From NCBI GenBank assembly GCA_963708725.1, contig CAVPTL010000003.1, positions 1 to 40,205 of the forward strand: a stretch of 40,205 nt of DNA, read 5' to 3'. Position numbers and translations under genes: made by a program. The notes under the pieces are model-generated. The model was not told where the DNA came from. It made no database searches and was given only the letters and a program-made list of their open reading frames with translations. This document shows, one piece after another, positions 1 through 7,830 of the stretch; the first letter of the stretch is position 1; every line of letters starts with the position of its first letter. This DNA comes from CAVPTL01 sp963708725 (lineage in GTDB: Bacteria > Actinomycetota > Thermoleophilia > Gaiellales > JAICJC01).

Positions 1-107
1 CTGCGTTGAACACTTCGGCTGGCCCGAGAGAGAACCGATGAGTTTTCAGCCTCCGCACGGTCTCCACACTGCGCACCTCTGATGATCAACGCCCACAGGA
101 GGCCCAG
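1..107. other. Upstream region without recognisable gene
   Basis: No convincing reading frame was seen here. The last bases carry a strong ribosome binding site (CAGGAGG, about 98-104) for the DUF899 gene that starts at 108. The beginning may be the tail of a gene cut by the window edge, but nothing in it can be recognised. Confidence 0.4.
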
Positions 108-782
108 ATGACACTGCCAAGCATCACGACCAGGGATGAATGGCTCGCGGCCCGTACCGAGTTGCTGCTGCGGGAGAAGCGGCTGACTCGAGAGCACGAC
201 GCGCTCAACGCCGACCGGCGCCGGCTACCGATGGTGCGGATCGACAAGCCCTACGTGTTCGACGGTCCCGAGGGGGAGGTCGGGCTGCTCGACATGTTCG
301 GCGGCAAGCGCCAGCTGATAGTTCAGCACTTCATGTTCGACACCGACTGGGAAAATGGCTGCTCGGGCTGCACCGCCTCCACCGACGAGCTCGCACCAGC
401 CACCATCGCGCATCTGCATGCGCGCGACACCGAGTTTGCGCTCGTGTCGCGGGCGCCACTCGCAAAGCTCGAGGCCTACCGGCGCCGGCAGGGCTGGACG
501 GTGCCGTGGTACTCGTCGGCTGACACCGACTTCAACCGAGACTTCGACGCCACCGTTGAGTCGGACGCGGGAAAGCCGATGGAAGTCCCGGGCGTGAGCT
601 GCTTTCTGCGCGACGGCGACGACGTGTTTCACACCTACTCGACGTACGCCCGCGGCACCGAGTACCTGGCGGGCAGCTACACGTTTCTCGACCTCACGGC
701 GCTGGGCCGCCAGGAGGCGTGGGAGGAGCCCAAAGACCGGGTCGGCGATCCCCACCCGGCTGACCCCAGCTTCACCGCATAA
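108..782 (+). CDS. DUF899 family thioredoxin-fold protein
   Basis: A 224-residue cytoplasmic protein of the DUF899 family, a thioredoxin-like fold of unknown substrate. Seen: an N-terminal helical stretch with the family's EWLAAR and LLLREK-type segments (about residues 11-24); a central block reading QHFMFDTDWENGCSGCT, where the two cysteines of GCSGC sit at the thioredoxin-motif position; and a C-terminal HTYSTYARG block. No signal peptide or membrane segment is present. The ATG is preceded by AGGAGG at good spacing. It is convergent with ppk1, with only 8 bases between the stops. A redox role is an inference from the fold. Confidence 0.85.
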   Translation: MTLPSITTRDEWLAARTELLLREKRLTREHDALNADRRRLPMVRIDKPYVFDGPEGEVGLLDMFGGKRQLIVQHFMFDTDWENGCSGCTASTDELAPATIAHLHARDTEFALVSRAPLAKLEAYRRRQGWTVPWYSSADTDFNRDFDATVESDAGKPMEVPGVSCFLRDGDDVFHTYSTYARGTEYLAGSYTFLDLTALGRQEAWEEPKDRVGDPHPADPSFTA

Positions 783-790
783 AGCGACCT

Positions 791-2866
791 TCACTCGATG
801 TGGTGGCGTTCCAATGCGAGCCGCATCAGCGTGGTGTGGGTGCCGTCGTGGCCGGGGCTGTCCTTGGGGCCGGGCTGGAGTCGCAGGTACCCACCGTCGG
901 CCTGCATCTCCCACGCGCTGCGTCGGTCGGCCAGGCAGATCTCGAGGATCTCCCACAGCCGCGCCCGCAGGCGCGGGTTGGTGACTGCGACGTCGGCCTC
1001 GACCCGGTCGGACAGGTTTCGGTGCATCCAGTCGGCCGACCCGATCAGAAACGTGCCCTCGAGTGGGTCGTCCGAGCCGTTGGCGAAGTGGAAGATGCGG
1101 GAGTGCTCCAGGAACCGCCCGACGATCGAGCGGACGGTCATGTTCTCGGTCAATCCCGGCACTCCAGGCGCCAGGCAGCACAGCCCGCGAACCACCATCT
1201 GGATCGGCACACCCGCCTGCGAGGCTCGCACGAGCAGCGCGCACATCTCCCTGTCCTCGAGCTGATTCATCTTGCACACGATCCGGGCAGGACGGCCGGC
1301 CTGGTGGTTTTCGATCTCGGCCTCGATCATCTCGACGAACCGCGTGCGCATGTGGATCGGCGCGACCAGGAGGGCGTTGAACTCCGGGGTGCGTGACCGC
1401 CCGGTCAGGAAGTTGAAGAGCGTGACCACGTCTGCGGTGATGTTGGGATCGGCGGTCAGCAGTCCCAGATCCTCGTACAGCTTGGCGGTGCGGGTGTGGT
1501 AGTTGCCGGTGGCGATGTGGGCGTAGCTGCGCATGCCCGCTTCCTCTCTGCGAACCACCAGCGCGATCTTGCTGTGGGTCTTGAGACCGGAGACCCCGAA
1601 CACGACGTGGGCGCCCACATTCTCCAGCTCGCGCGACCAGTGGATGTTTCGCTCCTCGTCAAAGCGCGCGTTCAGTTCGATCACACAGGCGACCTGCTTA
1701 CCCGCCTCGGCGGCTCTGATCAGCGACTTGACGAAGGGCGTGTCGTCGCCGACGCGGTAGACCGTCATCTTGATCGAGACCGTCTGCGGATCGTCCGCGG
1801 CCTCACGGATGAAGCGCTCGACGCTCGCGTTGAAGCTGTCGTATGGGTGGTGAAGCAGAATGTCGCCGCTGCGGATGGCCGTGAAGATGTCGCTCAGCCC
1901 CGGCTCCAGCCCGATCGGCGGAAGCGGTGTCCACGGGGGGTCGCGGAGTGACTCGACCTCGAGCCCTGCGACTTCGAACAGGGTCGTGTAGTCGAGCAGC
2001 GCGGGCATCTCGTAGATGTCGTCGGCCGTCAGCCCGAACCGGCCCTCGAGCTCGGCGACCATCGCGGGTTCGGCGTCGGGCTGCACCTCCAGCCGGACGA
2101 CCGGCTCGAATCGGCGCTGCCGCAGCTCCTCCTCCACCATCAGCCGCTTGCTTGCCGCGTCGGCGTCGTCGAGCTCGACCTCGGCGTCGCGGCACACGCG
2201 GAAAAGGCTCGCGCTACCGATCTCCATGCCCGGGAACAACGACTCGGCGTTTGCCCGGATCACCTGATCGAGGCCCACAAACACCCGCTGGCCGGGCTCG
2301 ACGGTGGCGCGTACGCGCATCCATTGCGGCAGCTCGCTCGGTACCTTGACCCGCACCAACACCGATTCGGCGCTGACCGGGTCCTCCAGCCGAAACGCCC
2401 ACGAGGTCGAGAGATTCGAGACATAGGGGAATGGATGGGCGGCATCGAGGCTGAGCGGTGTGAGTACCGGCAGCACTTCGCTTTTGAAGAGCGCCGAGGC
2501 CTCCTCGCGCTGGGGTTCGTTGAGCCCGTCCCAACCGACCAGGTGGATCCCGTGAGAGGCCAGCCGAGGTCGCAGCTCCTGCTCGTAGAAGGCGGCCTGC
2601 TGCGACAGCATCGCCTCGATCAGCTCGCGGATCTCCCCGAACTGCTCGCGGCGCTCCTTGGCGGCGAGGCTCTCGTCCTCGGGCAGTGGCCGGATGATCC
2701 CGATCCGTTTCTGAAAGAACTCATCGAGATTCGACGAGAAGATCGCCAGGAACTTGAGTCGCTCCAGTAGCGGGTTTCGCTCGTCGAAGGCCTCCTGCAA
2801 GACGCGCCGGTTGAACTCCAACCAGCCGACGTCGCGATCGATCCAGGCCGCGCTCAGATCACTCAT
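791..2866 (-). CDS. ppk1: Polyphosphate kinase 1
   Basis: Makes and degrades polyphosphate from ATP at the membrane or cytosol. About 690 residues, normal family length. Seen: the PPK1 N-terminal block (WLEFNRRVLQEA, then NLDEFFQKRIG); the catalytic phospholipase-D-like region with GLKTHSKIALVVRRE, whose histidine is the expected autophosphorylated residue; a second conserved block GSADWMHRNLSDRVE near the C terminus. A longer GTG start at 2878 is possible, but that GTG lies inside TAGTGT (2880-2875 read on the minus strand), which looks like a -10 box. Starts at ATG 2869 or 2866 place it 5 or 8 bases upstream, so a leaderless start is preferred. Polyphosphate synthesis fits the pst/phoU genes elsewhere in the window. 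Confidence 0.96.
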   Translation of the reverse strand: MSDLSAAWIDRDVGWLEFNRRVLQEAFDERNPLLERLKFLAIFSSNLDEFFQKRIGIIRPLPEDESLAAKERREQFGEIRELIEAMLSQQAAFYEQELRPRLASHGIHLVGWDGLNEPQREEASALFKSEVLPVLTPLSLDAAHPFPYVSNLSTSWAFRLEDPVSAESVLVRVKVPSELPQWMRVRATVEPGQRVFVGLDQVIRANAESLFPGMEIGSASLFRVCRDAEVELDDADAASKRLMVEEELRQRRFEPVVRLEVQPDAEPAMVAELEGRFGLTADDIYEMPALLDYTTLFEVAGLEVESLRDPPWTPLPPIGLEPGLSDIFTAIRSGDILLHHPYDSFNASVERFIREAADDPQTVSIKMTVYRVGDDTPFVKSLIRAAEAGKQVACVIELNARFDEERNIHWSRELENVGAHVVFGVSGLKTHSKIALVVRREEAGMRSYAHIATGNYHTRTAKLYEDLGLLTADPNITADVVTLFNFLTGRSRTPEFNALLVAPIHMRTRFVEMIEAEIENHQAGRPARIVCKMNQLEDREMCALLVRASQAGVPIQMVVRGLCCLAPGVPGLTENMTVRSIVGRFLEHSRIFHFANGSDDPLEGTFLIGSADWMHRNLSDRVEADVAVTNPRLRARLWEILEICLADRRSAWEMQADGGYLRLQPGPKDSPGHDGTHTTLMRLALERHHIE

Positions 2867-2925
2867 CATCCGAGACACTAAGGCAAGCGCGCAGCCTGTG
2901 GGGTGAGCAGGTGGTGAAGGCCGTG

Positions 2926-3294
2926 CTAATCGGCCTGCGGTGCGATCCTCCGGGCGAGTTCATGAAACTGCTTGAGCATGGCGGCGGCCTGCTTGTCGGT
3001 CACGTCCTCGAGGTCGAGCGCCTGATTGCTCGCGGTCGACGCGAGGATCAGCTCGTCGAGCTTCAGCTGGATCGCTCGCGACTCGCGGTTTTGGGTGTTC
3101 TGGATCAGGAACACGATCAGAAACGTCACGATCGTCGTGCCGGTGTTGATCACCAGCTGCCAGGTGGTGCTGAACCCGACCGCCGGGCCGGTCATCGCCC
3201 ACACGACGATTGCGGTGACGGCTGCGGCAAACGCCCATGGCGACCCGACTGCGGCCGACGTACTCTGGGCGAAGCGATGGAACAGGTCGTGCAT
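2926..3294 (-). CDS. Low-affinity iron permease-like small membrane protein
   Basis: A 122-residue membrane protein resembling the low-affinity iron permease family (PF04120). Two hydrophobic segments are visible, around residues 20-37 and 47-65. The second runs into the family motif FLIQNTQNRESRAIQLKLDE, followed by an amphipathic C-terminal helix. The ATG has a good ribosome binding site (AAGGAGC, 6 bases upstream). It is divergent from gltX. The family name comes from fungal proteins; whether bacterial members carry iron is not established, so transport is uncertain. Confidence 0.8.
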   Translation of the reverse strand: MHDLFHRFAQSTSAAVGSPWAFAAAVTAIVVWAMTGPAVGFSTTWQLVINTGTTIVTFLIVFLIQNTQNRESRAIQLKLDELILASTASNQALDLEDVTDKQAAAMLKQFHELARRIAPQAD

Positions 3295-3332
3295 GTGAGC
3301 TCCTTGCCGGGGGTTCGCAGTGACGGTTTACC

Positions 3333-3338
3333 TATACC
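3333..3338 (+). promoter_or_regulatory. Candidate -10 box of gltX (near-leaderless)
   Basis: TATACC lies 9 bases upstream of the gltX ATG at 3348, so transcription would begin at or within a few bases of the start codon. No convincing -35 hexamer was found. AGGGGC between them could be a weak ribosome binding site if the leader is a few bases long. Confidence 0.45.
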
Positions 3339-3347
3339 CTAGGGGCG

Positions 3348-4475
3348 ATGACTGTCCACGTTCGTTTTGCCCCCAGCCCAACCGGCTCACTGCACCTCGG
3401 CAGCGCCCTCACGGCGTTGATCAACGTCCTTTACGCGCGATCTCAGGGCGGCACGATGCTGCTGCGGATCGACGACACCGACAGCGATCGATCGCGACCC
3501 GAGCTCGAGGCGGGGATTCTCGATGACCTGCGCTGGCTGGGCCTCGACTGGGACGAGGGCCCCGTGCATCAGAGCGAGCGCTTCGACCGCTACCGCGAGG
3601 CCGCGACCAGGGCCACGGGCACCGGCATCCGCGATGGTGCGATCGAGCTGCGAGGGGAGGGCGTGCCGCCGTTTGTGATCCTCCGCTCGGACGGCCGTGC
3701 GACCTACCACTGGGCAAGCGTGGTCGATGACCTCGATTTCGGGATCACGCACGTCATCCGCGGCAACGACCACCTGCCTAACATGCCCCTGCACGTCGCG
3801 GCGGCCCGGGCGCTGGGCGCCGACCCGCCCGAGTTCATCCACCACGCGGTCGTGCTCGGCGAGAGCGGGAAGCTGTCCAAGCGCGAGGGCGCCTCGTCGA
3901 TCTCGGAGCTCCGCTCGGACGGGTTTCCGCCGGCGGCCGTCGTCAATCAGCTTGGCCTGGTGGCCACGTCTGGCCCGGGCGACGTGATGACCCTGCCCGA
4001 GCTCGTCGAACGATTTCGACCCCAGCGGATCACGCGTGGCGAGGTGCGGCTCGACCCCGCGAAACTCCGCTCGCTGTCGGCCGCGTACATCTCGTCGCTG
4101 TCTCCGGCCGAGCTGGCCGAGCAGTCGCTGCCGTGGTGCCCGGCGGGAACGCCCCGCGAGACCGTCGAGGCGATGGCCCCCGCCCTGCGCGGCGCGCACA
4201 CGCTGGCCGAGGTCGGCGATCTGGTGGCGAGCGTGCTCGAAGCGCCCGAGCCGCAATCGCTGCCTGGACTGGCCGAACTTCGCAGCCTCTATCCCGACCA
4301 CCTGTCCGAGGCCGAGGCCCGGGAGATGGTGGACGAGCTACGCCGCCGCGAGATTCCACTGCGACAGGCGCGGCTCGCACTCACCGGGCGGCCACGCGGG
4401 CCCGAGCTTTGGTCGGTGCTGGTCGCGCTCCCGCGCGACGAGGCGATGCGACGGGCGGAGGGCATTCGCGTATGA
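3348..4475 (+). CDS. gltX: Glutamate--tRNA ligase, compact form
   Basis: Charges tRNA-Glu with glutamate. Seen: class I signature SPTGSLHLGSA near residues 9-19; a catalytic core ending in THVIRGNDHLPNMP; the KMSKS-loop equivalent KLSKREGA; and a C-terminal end LRQARLALTGRPRGPEL typical of GltX. At 375 residues it is about 90-100 shorter than usual. Much of the loss is between RFDRYREAA and ILRSDGRATYHW, where normal enzymes have a long insertion with a cysteine-containing zinc site; here there are about 25 residues and no cysteine. It is longer than Glu-Q-tRNA synthetases and keeps the anticodon-side domain. Its TGA overlaps the cysS ATG (ATGA), so the genes are co-translated. Confidence 0.9.
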   Translation: MTVHVRFAPSPTGSLHLGSALTALINVLYARSQGGTMLLRIDDTDSDRSRPELEAGILDDLRWLGLDWDEGPVHQSERFDRYREAATRATGTGIRDGAIELRGEGVPPFVILRSDGRATYHWASVVDDLDFGITHVIRGNDHLPNMPLHVAAARALGADPPEFIHHAVVLGESGKLSKREGASSISELRSDGFPPAAVVNQLGLVATSGPGDVMTLPELVERFRPQRITRGEVRLDPAKLRSLSAAYISSLSPAELAEQSLPWCPAGTPRETVEAMAPALRGAHTLAEVGDLVASVLEAPEPQSLPGLAELRSLYPDHLSEAEAREMVDELRRREIPLRQARLALTGRPRGPELWSVLVALPRDEAMRRAEGIRV

Positions 4476-5767
4476 GGCTGCGTGACTCGCTCACCGGTGA
4501 GCTGAAGCCGGTCGTGCCGGGCGCCGACGGGGTGATCGGCATCTACGCCTGCGGTTCGACCGTGTACGGCCGCATCCACGTCGGAAACGCCCGCGCATTC
4601 GTGGTGTACCAGCTGATGCGACGCTACCTCGAGTGGACCGGTCAGCCCGTGGTGTTTGTCGAAAACATCACCGATGTCGACGACAAGGTGATCATCGCCG
4701 CCCGCGCCCTTGGCATCAGCTCGGCCGAGCTCGCCCAGCAGATGACCGACTACATGATCGAGGACACCAACCGGCTCGGTCTGGGACGCCCTGACCTCGA
4801 GCCCCGAGCGACCGAGACGATCCCCGAGATCGTGGCGCTGATCGAGGAGCTGATCGCAGCCGGCGAGGCCTACGAGGCCGGCGGCGATGTGTACTTCGCG
4901 GTGCGGTCGTTTGCCCCATACGGCGCGCTCTCGGGGCAGCGGCCCGACGAGCTCGAGTCCAGCGGCCGGATCGAACCCGGCGAGCACAAGCGCGATCCGC
5001 TCGACTTCGCGATGTGGAAGGCCCAGAAGCCCGACGAGGACATCGCGTGGGATTCTCCATGGGGGCCGGGCCGGCCGGGGTGGCATATCGAATGCTCGGC
5101 GATGGCGGAGAAGTACCTCGGCCGCGAGTTCGCGGTGCACGGCGGCGGCCGCGACCTGATCTTCCCCCACCACGAGAACGAGCTGGCCCAGTCGTCTGCC
5201 GCCGGGCGTCCGTTCGCGCAGGTGTGGGCCCACAATGGGCTGCTGCAGCTCGCCGGCGAGAAGATGTCGAAGTCGCGCGGCAATATCGAACGGCTGCACG
5301 ACGCGCTTGACCGCATGCCTGCCGAGACGTTTCTGATGTTCCTGCTGCGGGGTCACTATGCGGGGCCGATCGACTACACCGAAGACGCGCTCAAACAGGC
5401 GGCGGCGGCGTGCGCGACGTTGCGTGAGAAGCTGCGCTCGGGGACGGGCAGCGACCCGGAGCTGATCCGGAAGGTGCGCGAAGTGCTCGATGACGACTTC
5501 AACACCCCGCGGGCACTTGCGCTTCTGTTCGAGGCGCCGCCGAGCGCTCGCGACTCGATTGTCGAGGTGCTCCAGGTATTCGGGCTGGGAGGCTTGGCCG
5601 AGGACGAGGAAGCCCCGGCCGAGGTCGTGGCGCTGGCCGAGCGGCGGCGGGCAGCCCGTGCGGCCGGTGACTACGCCGAGTCAGATGCGCTCCGCGACCA
5701 GATCGCGGGCGCGGGCTGGGTTGTGCGCGATACCGCCTCTGGATTCGAGTTGTATCCCGGTGACTGA
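4472..5767 (+). CDS. cysS: Cysteine--tRNA ligase
   Basis: Charges tRNA-Cys with cysteine. Seen in the 431-residue product: the zinc-binding start IYACGSTVYG (C27); HIGH equivalent HVGN at 36-39; WHIECSAMAEKYLG and FPHHENELAQS with further zinc ligands; KMSKS at about 264-268; and the C-terminal DALRDQIAGAGW segment. The ATG at 4472 overlaps the gltX stop; in-frame extensions upstream are only the gltX shadow. Its own stop overlaps the GTG of rlmB. Confidence 0.97.
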   Translation: MRLRDSLTGELKPVVPGADGVIGIYACGSTVYGRIHVGNARAFVVYQLMRRYLEWTGQPVVFVENITDVDDKVIIAARALGISSAELAQQMTDYMIEDTNRLGLGRPDLEPRATETIPEIVALIEELIAAGEAYEAGGDVYFAVRSFAPYGALSGQRPDELESSGRIEPGEHKRDPLDFAMWKAQKPDEDIAWDSPWGPGRPGWHIECSAMAEKYLGREFAVHGGGRDLIFPHHENELAQSSAAGRPFAQVWAHNGLLQLAGEKMSKSRGNIERLHDALDRMPAETFLMFLLRGHYAGPIDYTEDALKQAAAACATLREKLRSGTGSDPELIRKVREVLDDDFNTPRALALLFEAPPSARDSIVEVLQVFGLGGLAEDEEAPAEVVALAERRRAARAAGDYAESDALRDQIAGAGWVVRDTASGFELYPGD

Positions 5768-6458
5768 ACTCATCCACGGCCGCCAGGCGGTGCGAGAGGC
5801 CCTGCGCGGCCGGCGCGAGGTGGGGGTGGTGTGGTGTACCCGGCGCGCCCGTGAGACGCTCGAGTGGCTTCCGCCAAGGGCGCGGGTGGAGGATGCCGCG
5901 CGGCTTGACTCGCTGGTGGAGACACCCGAGCATCAGGGTGTGGTGGCCGAGGTTGCGCCCTATCCCTACGTCGAGGCAGCCGCGCTGTTCGAGCGCGAGA
6001 ATGCCTTCCTGATCGCGCTCGACGAGGTCACCGACCCGCACAATCTCGGGGCGGTCGCGCGGGTCGCCGAATGCGCGGGCGCCCATGGGCTTGTGATCAC
6101 CAGGCGGCGGTCGGCCGCCGTCACCGCCGCGGCCTGCCGAGCCTCGGCCGGCGCCGTCGAGCACCTTCCCATCGCCCAGGTCGAAAATCTTGCCGACACG
6201 CTGCTGCGCGCCCGGCGTCCGGGGCTTTGGAGCTACGGCGCCGCGGCCGACGGCGACGTCCGTCACGATCGCGCCGACTATCGCGACGGGGGAACCGTGT
6301 TCGTGCTCGGCGCCGAGGGTGCGGGGTTGCGGCCCAGGGTGCGGAAAGCCTGCGACACCACCGTCTCGATCCCGATGCGCGGAAAGATCGACTCGTTGAA
6401 CGTCTCGACGGCAGCGGCCGTGCTCCTGTTCGAGGCGGCTCGTCAGCGCGATGGCTGA
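5760..6458 (+). CDS. rlmB: 23S rRNA (guanosine-2'-O-) methyltransferase, TrmH/SpoU family
   Basis: Methylates 23S rRNA ribose in the RlmB manner. The 232-residue protein starts with the substrate-binding segment IHGRQAVREALR. It contains the three SPOUT motifs: EVTDPHNLGAVARVAEC, then FVLGAEGAGLRP, then SIPMRGKIDSLNVSTAAAVLL at the knotted cofactor site. The GTG start at 5760 lies inside the end of cysS (GTGACTGA), in the right position relative to the family N terminus. It overlaps the next gene by 8 bases (ATG 6451, TGA 6456-6458). Confidence 0.94.
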   Translation: MTELIHGRQAVREALRGRREVGVVWCTRRARETLEWLPPRARVEDAARLDSLVETPEHQGVVAEVAPYPYVEAAALFERENAFLIALDEVTDPHNLGAVARVAECAGAHGLVITRRRSAAVTAAACRASAGAVEHLPIAQVENLADTLLRARRPGLWSYGAAADGDVRHDRADYRDGGTVFVLGAEGAGLRPRVRKACDTTVSIPMRGKIDSLNVSTAAAVLLFEAARQRDG

Positions 6459-6927
6459 CCCGATCTGGATCATCGACGGCGACAACGTCACCCACGCTCG
6501 GGGTGGGGGAGGGGAGTACGCGCTTCTGCGCGAGCGGCTGTCGGCCGACGTCAGCGACTGGGCCGCCAGGCTCGGGGTGAGGGCGGTGGTGGTGCTCGAC
6601 GGTGAGGGCAGCGATCGTACGGTCGGTTCGACGCTCGTCTGCCACTCCCGAAACGAGACCGCAGACTCCGTCATCGAGCGGCTTGCCTACCGTCACGCCG
6701 CCGGCGGGGAGGTGACCGTCGTTTCAAACGACACGGTCGTGCGACATGTCTCACACCGCGGCGGAGTGCACGCAATGAGCGCTCGAGAGTTCCTGGACAG
6801 GCTCGCTGCGACCCCCGAAACCCCCCGTGGAGCGCCAGGTTCACGTCAGCGCTATCAGCTTTTCGATGACGTGGATTCCGTTACCAGAGAGGCTTTGGAG
6901 CGGATTCGACGGGGCCAGAAGCCGTAA
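6451..6927 (+). CDS. NYN-domain ribonuclease, YacP/Rae1-like
   Basis: A 158-residue PIN-like (NYN) protein. Seen: IIDGDNV at residues 7-13 with the first acidic metal ligands D9 and D11; VVVLDGEGSDR; ETADSVIERLAY; VTVVSNDTVVRHV; and an acidic/helical C terminus. In Firmicutes the homologue Rae1/YacP is a ribosome-associated mRNA endonuclease encoded in the same cysS-rlmB-yacP-sigH order; the same role here is inferred. Its stop codon lies in the loop of the operon terminator. Confidence 0.88.
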   Translation: MADPIWIIDGDNVTHARGGGGEYALLRERLSADVSDWAARLGVRAVVVLDGEGSDRTVGSTLVCHSRNETADSVIERLAYRHAAGGEVTVVSNDTVVRHVSHRGGVHAMSAREFLDRLAATPETPRGAPGSRQRYQLFDDVDSVTREALERIRRGQKP

Positions 6928-6945
6928 TTCCCGGCCCCGTTTCTT
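6909..6945 (+). terminator. Terminator of the gltX-cysS-rlmB-yacP operon
   Basis: An 8-bp perfect inverted repeat ACGGGGCC/GGCCCCGT (6909-6916 and 6933-6940) with a 16-base loop, followed by TTCTT. The loop contains the stop codon of the NYN-domain gene. The tail overlaps the -35 box of the next promoter. Confidence 0.7.
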
Positions 6946-6971
6946 GACATGTCGGAAGCCGTGGCTATAGT
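6944..6971 (+). promoter_or_regulatory. sigH promoter
   Basis: TTGACA (6944-6949), 16-base spacer, TATAGT (6966-6971). This is a near-consensus housekeeping promoter and the clearest in the window. Predicted transcription start is about 6978, at the first base of the palindromic leader. Confidence 0.75.
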
Positions 6972-6977
6972 TCGTTC

Positions 6978-7024
6978 CCTCAAGTTAAACTTGAAGGTCA
7001 GCCTCAAGGCGCTTGAGAGTTTTT
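6978..7024 (+). promoter_or_regulatory. sigH leader with alternative hairpins (attenuator-like) or operator pair
   Basis: Four complementary segments follow the promoter: A CTCAAGTT (6979-6986), B AACTTGA (6988-6994), C CCTCAAG (7002-7008) and D CTTGAG (7012-7017). A pairs with B, and C pairs with D; the C-D hairpin is followed by five T (7020-7024), as in an intrinsic terminator. B can instead pair with C, which would break C-D. The first palindrome also resembles a SoxR box as DNA. RNA attenuation and protein operator are both possible; nothing decides between them here. Confidence 0.5.
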
Positions 7025-7057
7025 CTCCCCCCAAGTCTTTCCCCCGGAGGTCGATCG

Positions 7058-7723
7058 GTGTCCCAAGCCCAGCCGCAGGCAGCCCGTCAGATGCAACGAA
7101 CGGTGCGGGAGCCAAGCGAACTGGCCTTGATCGCATCGGCCCGCAACGGAGACGAATGGGCGATGGATACGATCCTCCGCCGCTACCAGGGATTTGTCCG
7201 TCTGAAGGCGAGTTCCTACTTTTTGGCCGGCGGCGACTCCAACGATCTGATCCAGGAGGGTCTGGTCGGGCTCTACAAGGCGGTGCGCGACTTCCGCGCC
7301 GACAAGGAGACGTCGTTTCGGTCGTTCGCCGAGCTGTGCATCACCCGCCAGATCATCACCGCGATCAAGACCGCGACGCGCTACAAGCACGCACCGCTCA
7401 ACACCTACGTCTCGTTCAGCCACACGCCGGCGGGCCAGGAGGGCGAGGGTGACTGCACGCTGGGCGACGCACTGCCCGGCCCCACCGTGGACGATCCCGC
7501 CTCGTGCGTGATCTCGACCGAAGAGCTCCAGAGCCTGCTCGACTGCCTTGGCAGCGCGCTTTCGCGGCTCGAGGCCCAGGTGCTGACGCTCTATCTCGAA
7601 GGGCACAGCTATGAGCGCATCGGCGAACGGCTCGACTGCGACCCCAAGACCGTGGACAACGCGCTCCAGCGCGTCAAGCGCAAGGTGCTCGTGCACCTCG
7701 ACTCCCGCAAGCTCCCGATCTAG
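7058..7723 (+). CDS. sigH: RNA polymerase sigma factor, SigH-like
   Basis: A 221-residue sigma-70 family factor like those of the SigH/sporulation group. Seen: region 2 with NDLIQEGLVGLYKAVRDF and SFRSFAELCITRQIITAIKTATR (core binding and -10 recognition), and region 4 LSRLEAQVLTLYLEGHSYERIGERL as a helix-turn-helix for the -35. The chosen GTG at 7058 has GGAGG at 7046-7050; the longer frame from 7013 would start in the leader. In Actinobacteria without sporulation this type of factor is a general or stress sigma; the regulon here is unknown. Confidence 0.9.
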   Translation: MSQAQPQAARQMQRTVREPSELALIASARNGDEWAMDTILRRYQGFVRLKASSYFLAGGDSNDLIQEGLVGLYKAVRDFRADKETSFRSFAELCITRQIITAIKTATRYKHAPLNTYVSFSHTPAGQEGEGDCTLGDALPGPTVDDPASCVISTEELQSLLDCLGSALSRLEAQVLTLYLEGHSYERIGERLDCDPKTVDNALQRVKRKVLVHLDSRKLPI

Positions 7724-7764
7724 CTCGGCGGGCGGCTGCAAACCACGCGTGGCGGAGCCGGGGC

Positions 7765-7797
7765 GTGAATAAATGGTGCCTGGCACCATTTATTCAC
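7765..7797. repeat. REP-like palindrome, copy 1
   Basis: Perfect odd palindrome of 33 bp: arm GTGAATAAATGGTGCC, central T, then its exact reverse complement. The identical 33 bp recur at 17428-17460, and a diverged relative is at 38357-38385. It lies between sigH and a membrane-protein gene. No T-run follows either arm, so a simple terminator is unlikely. Confidence 0.85.
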
Positions 7798-7830
7798 TGC
7801 GGCGGCCGCACCTGGTGGCATACTCCGGCC

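Noticed and set aside
225..1277. Long minus-strand frame of 350 codons over the DUF899/ppk1 region
   Set aside because: It is an antisense shadow of two clearly recognisable genes, Arg/Gly/Pro-rich without any family motif.
3387..4301. Minus-strand 304-codon frame opposite gltX
   Set aside because: Shadow produced by high GC third positions; gltX motifs on the plus strand are unambiguous.
6978..6997. A true SoxR-controlled promoter
   Set aside because: SoxR boxes lie between -35 and -10 with long spacers; here the box is downstream of a complete near-consensus promoter and has one extra base between arms. Kept only as a resemblance.
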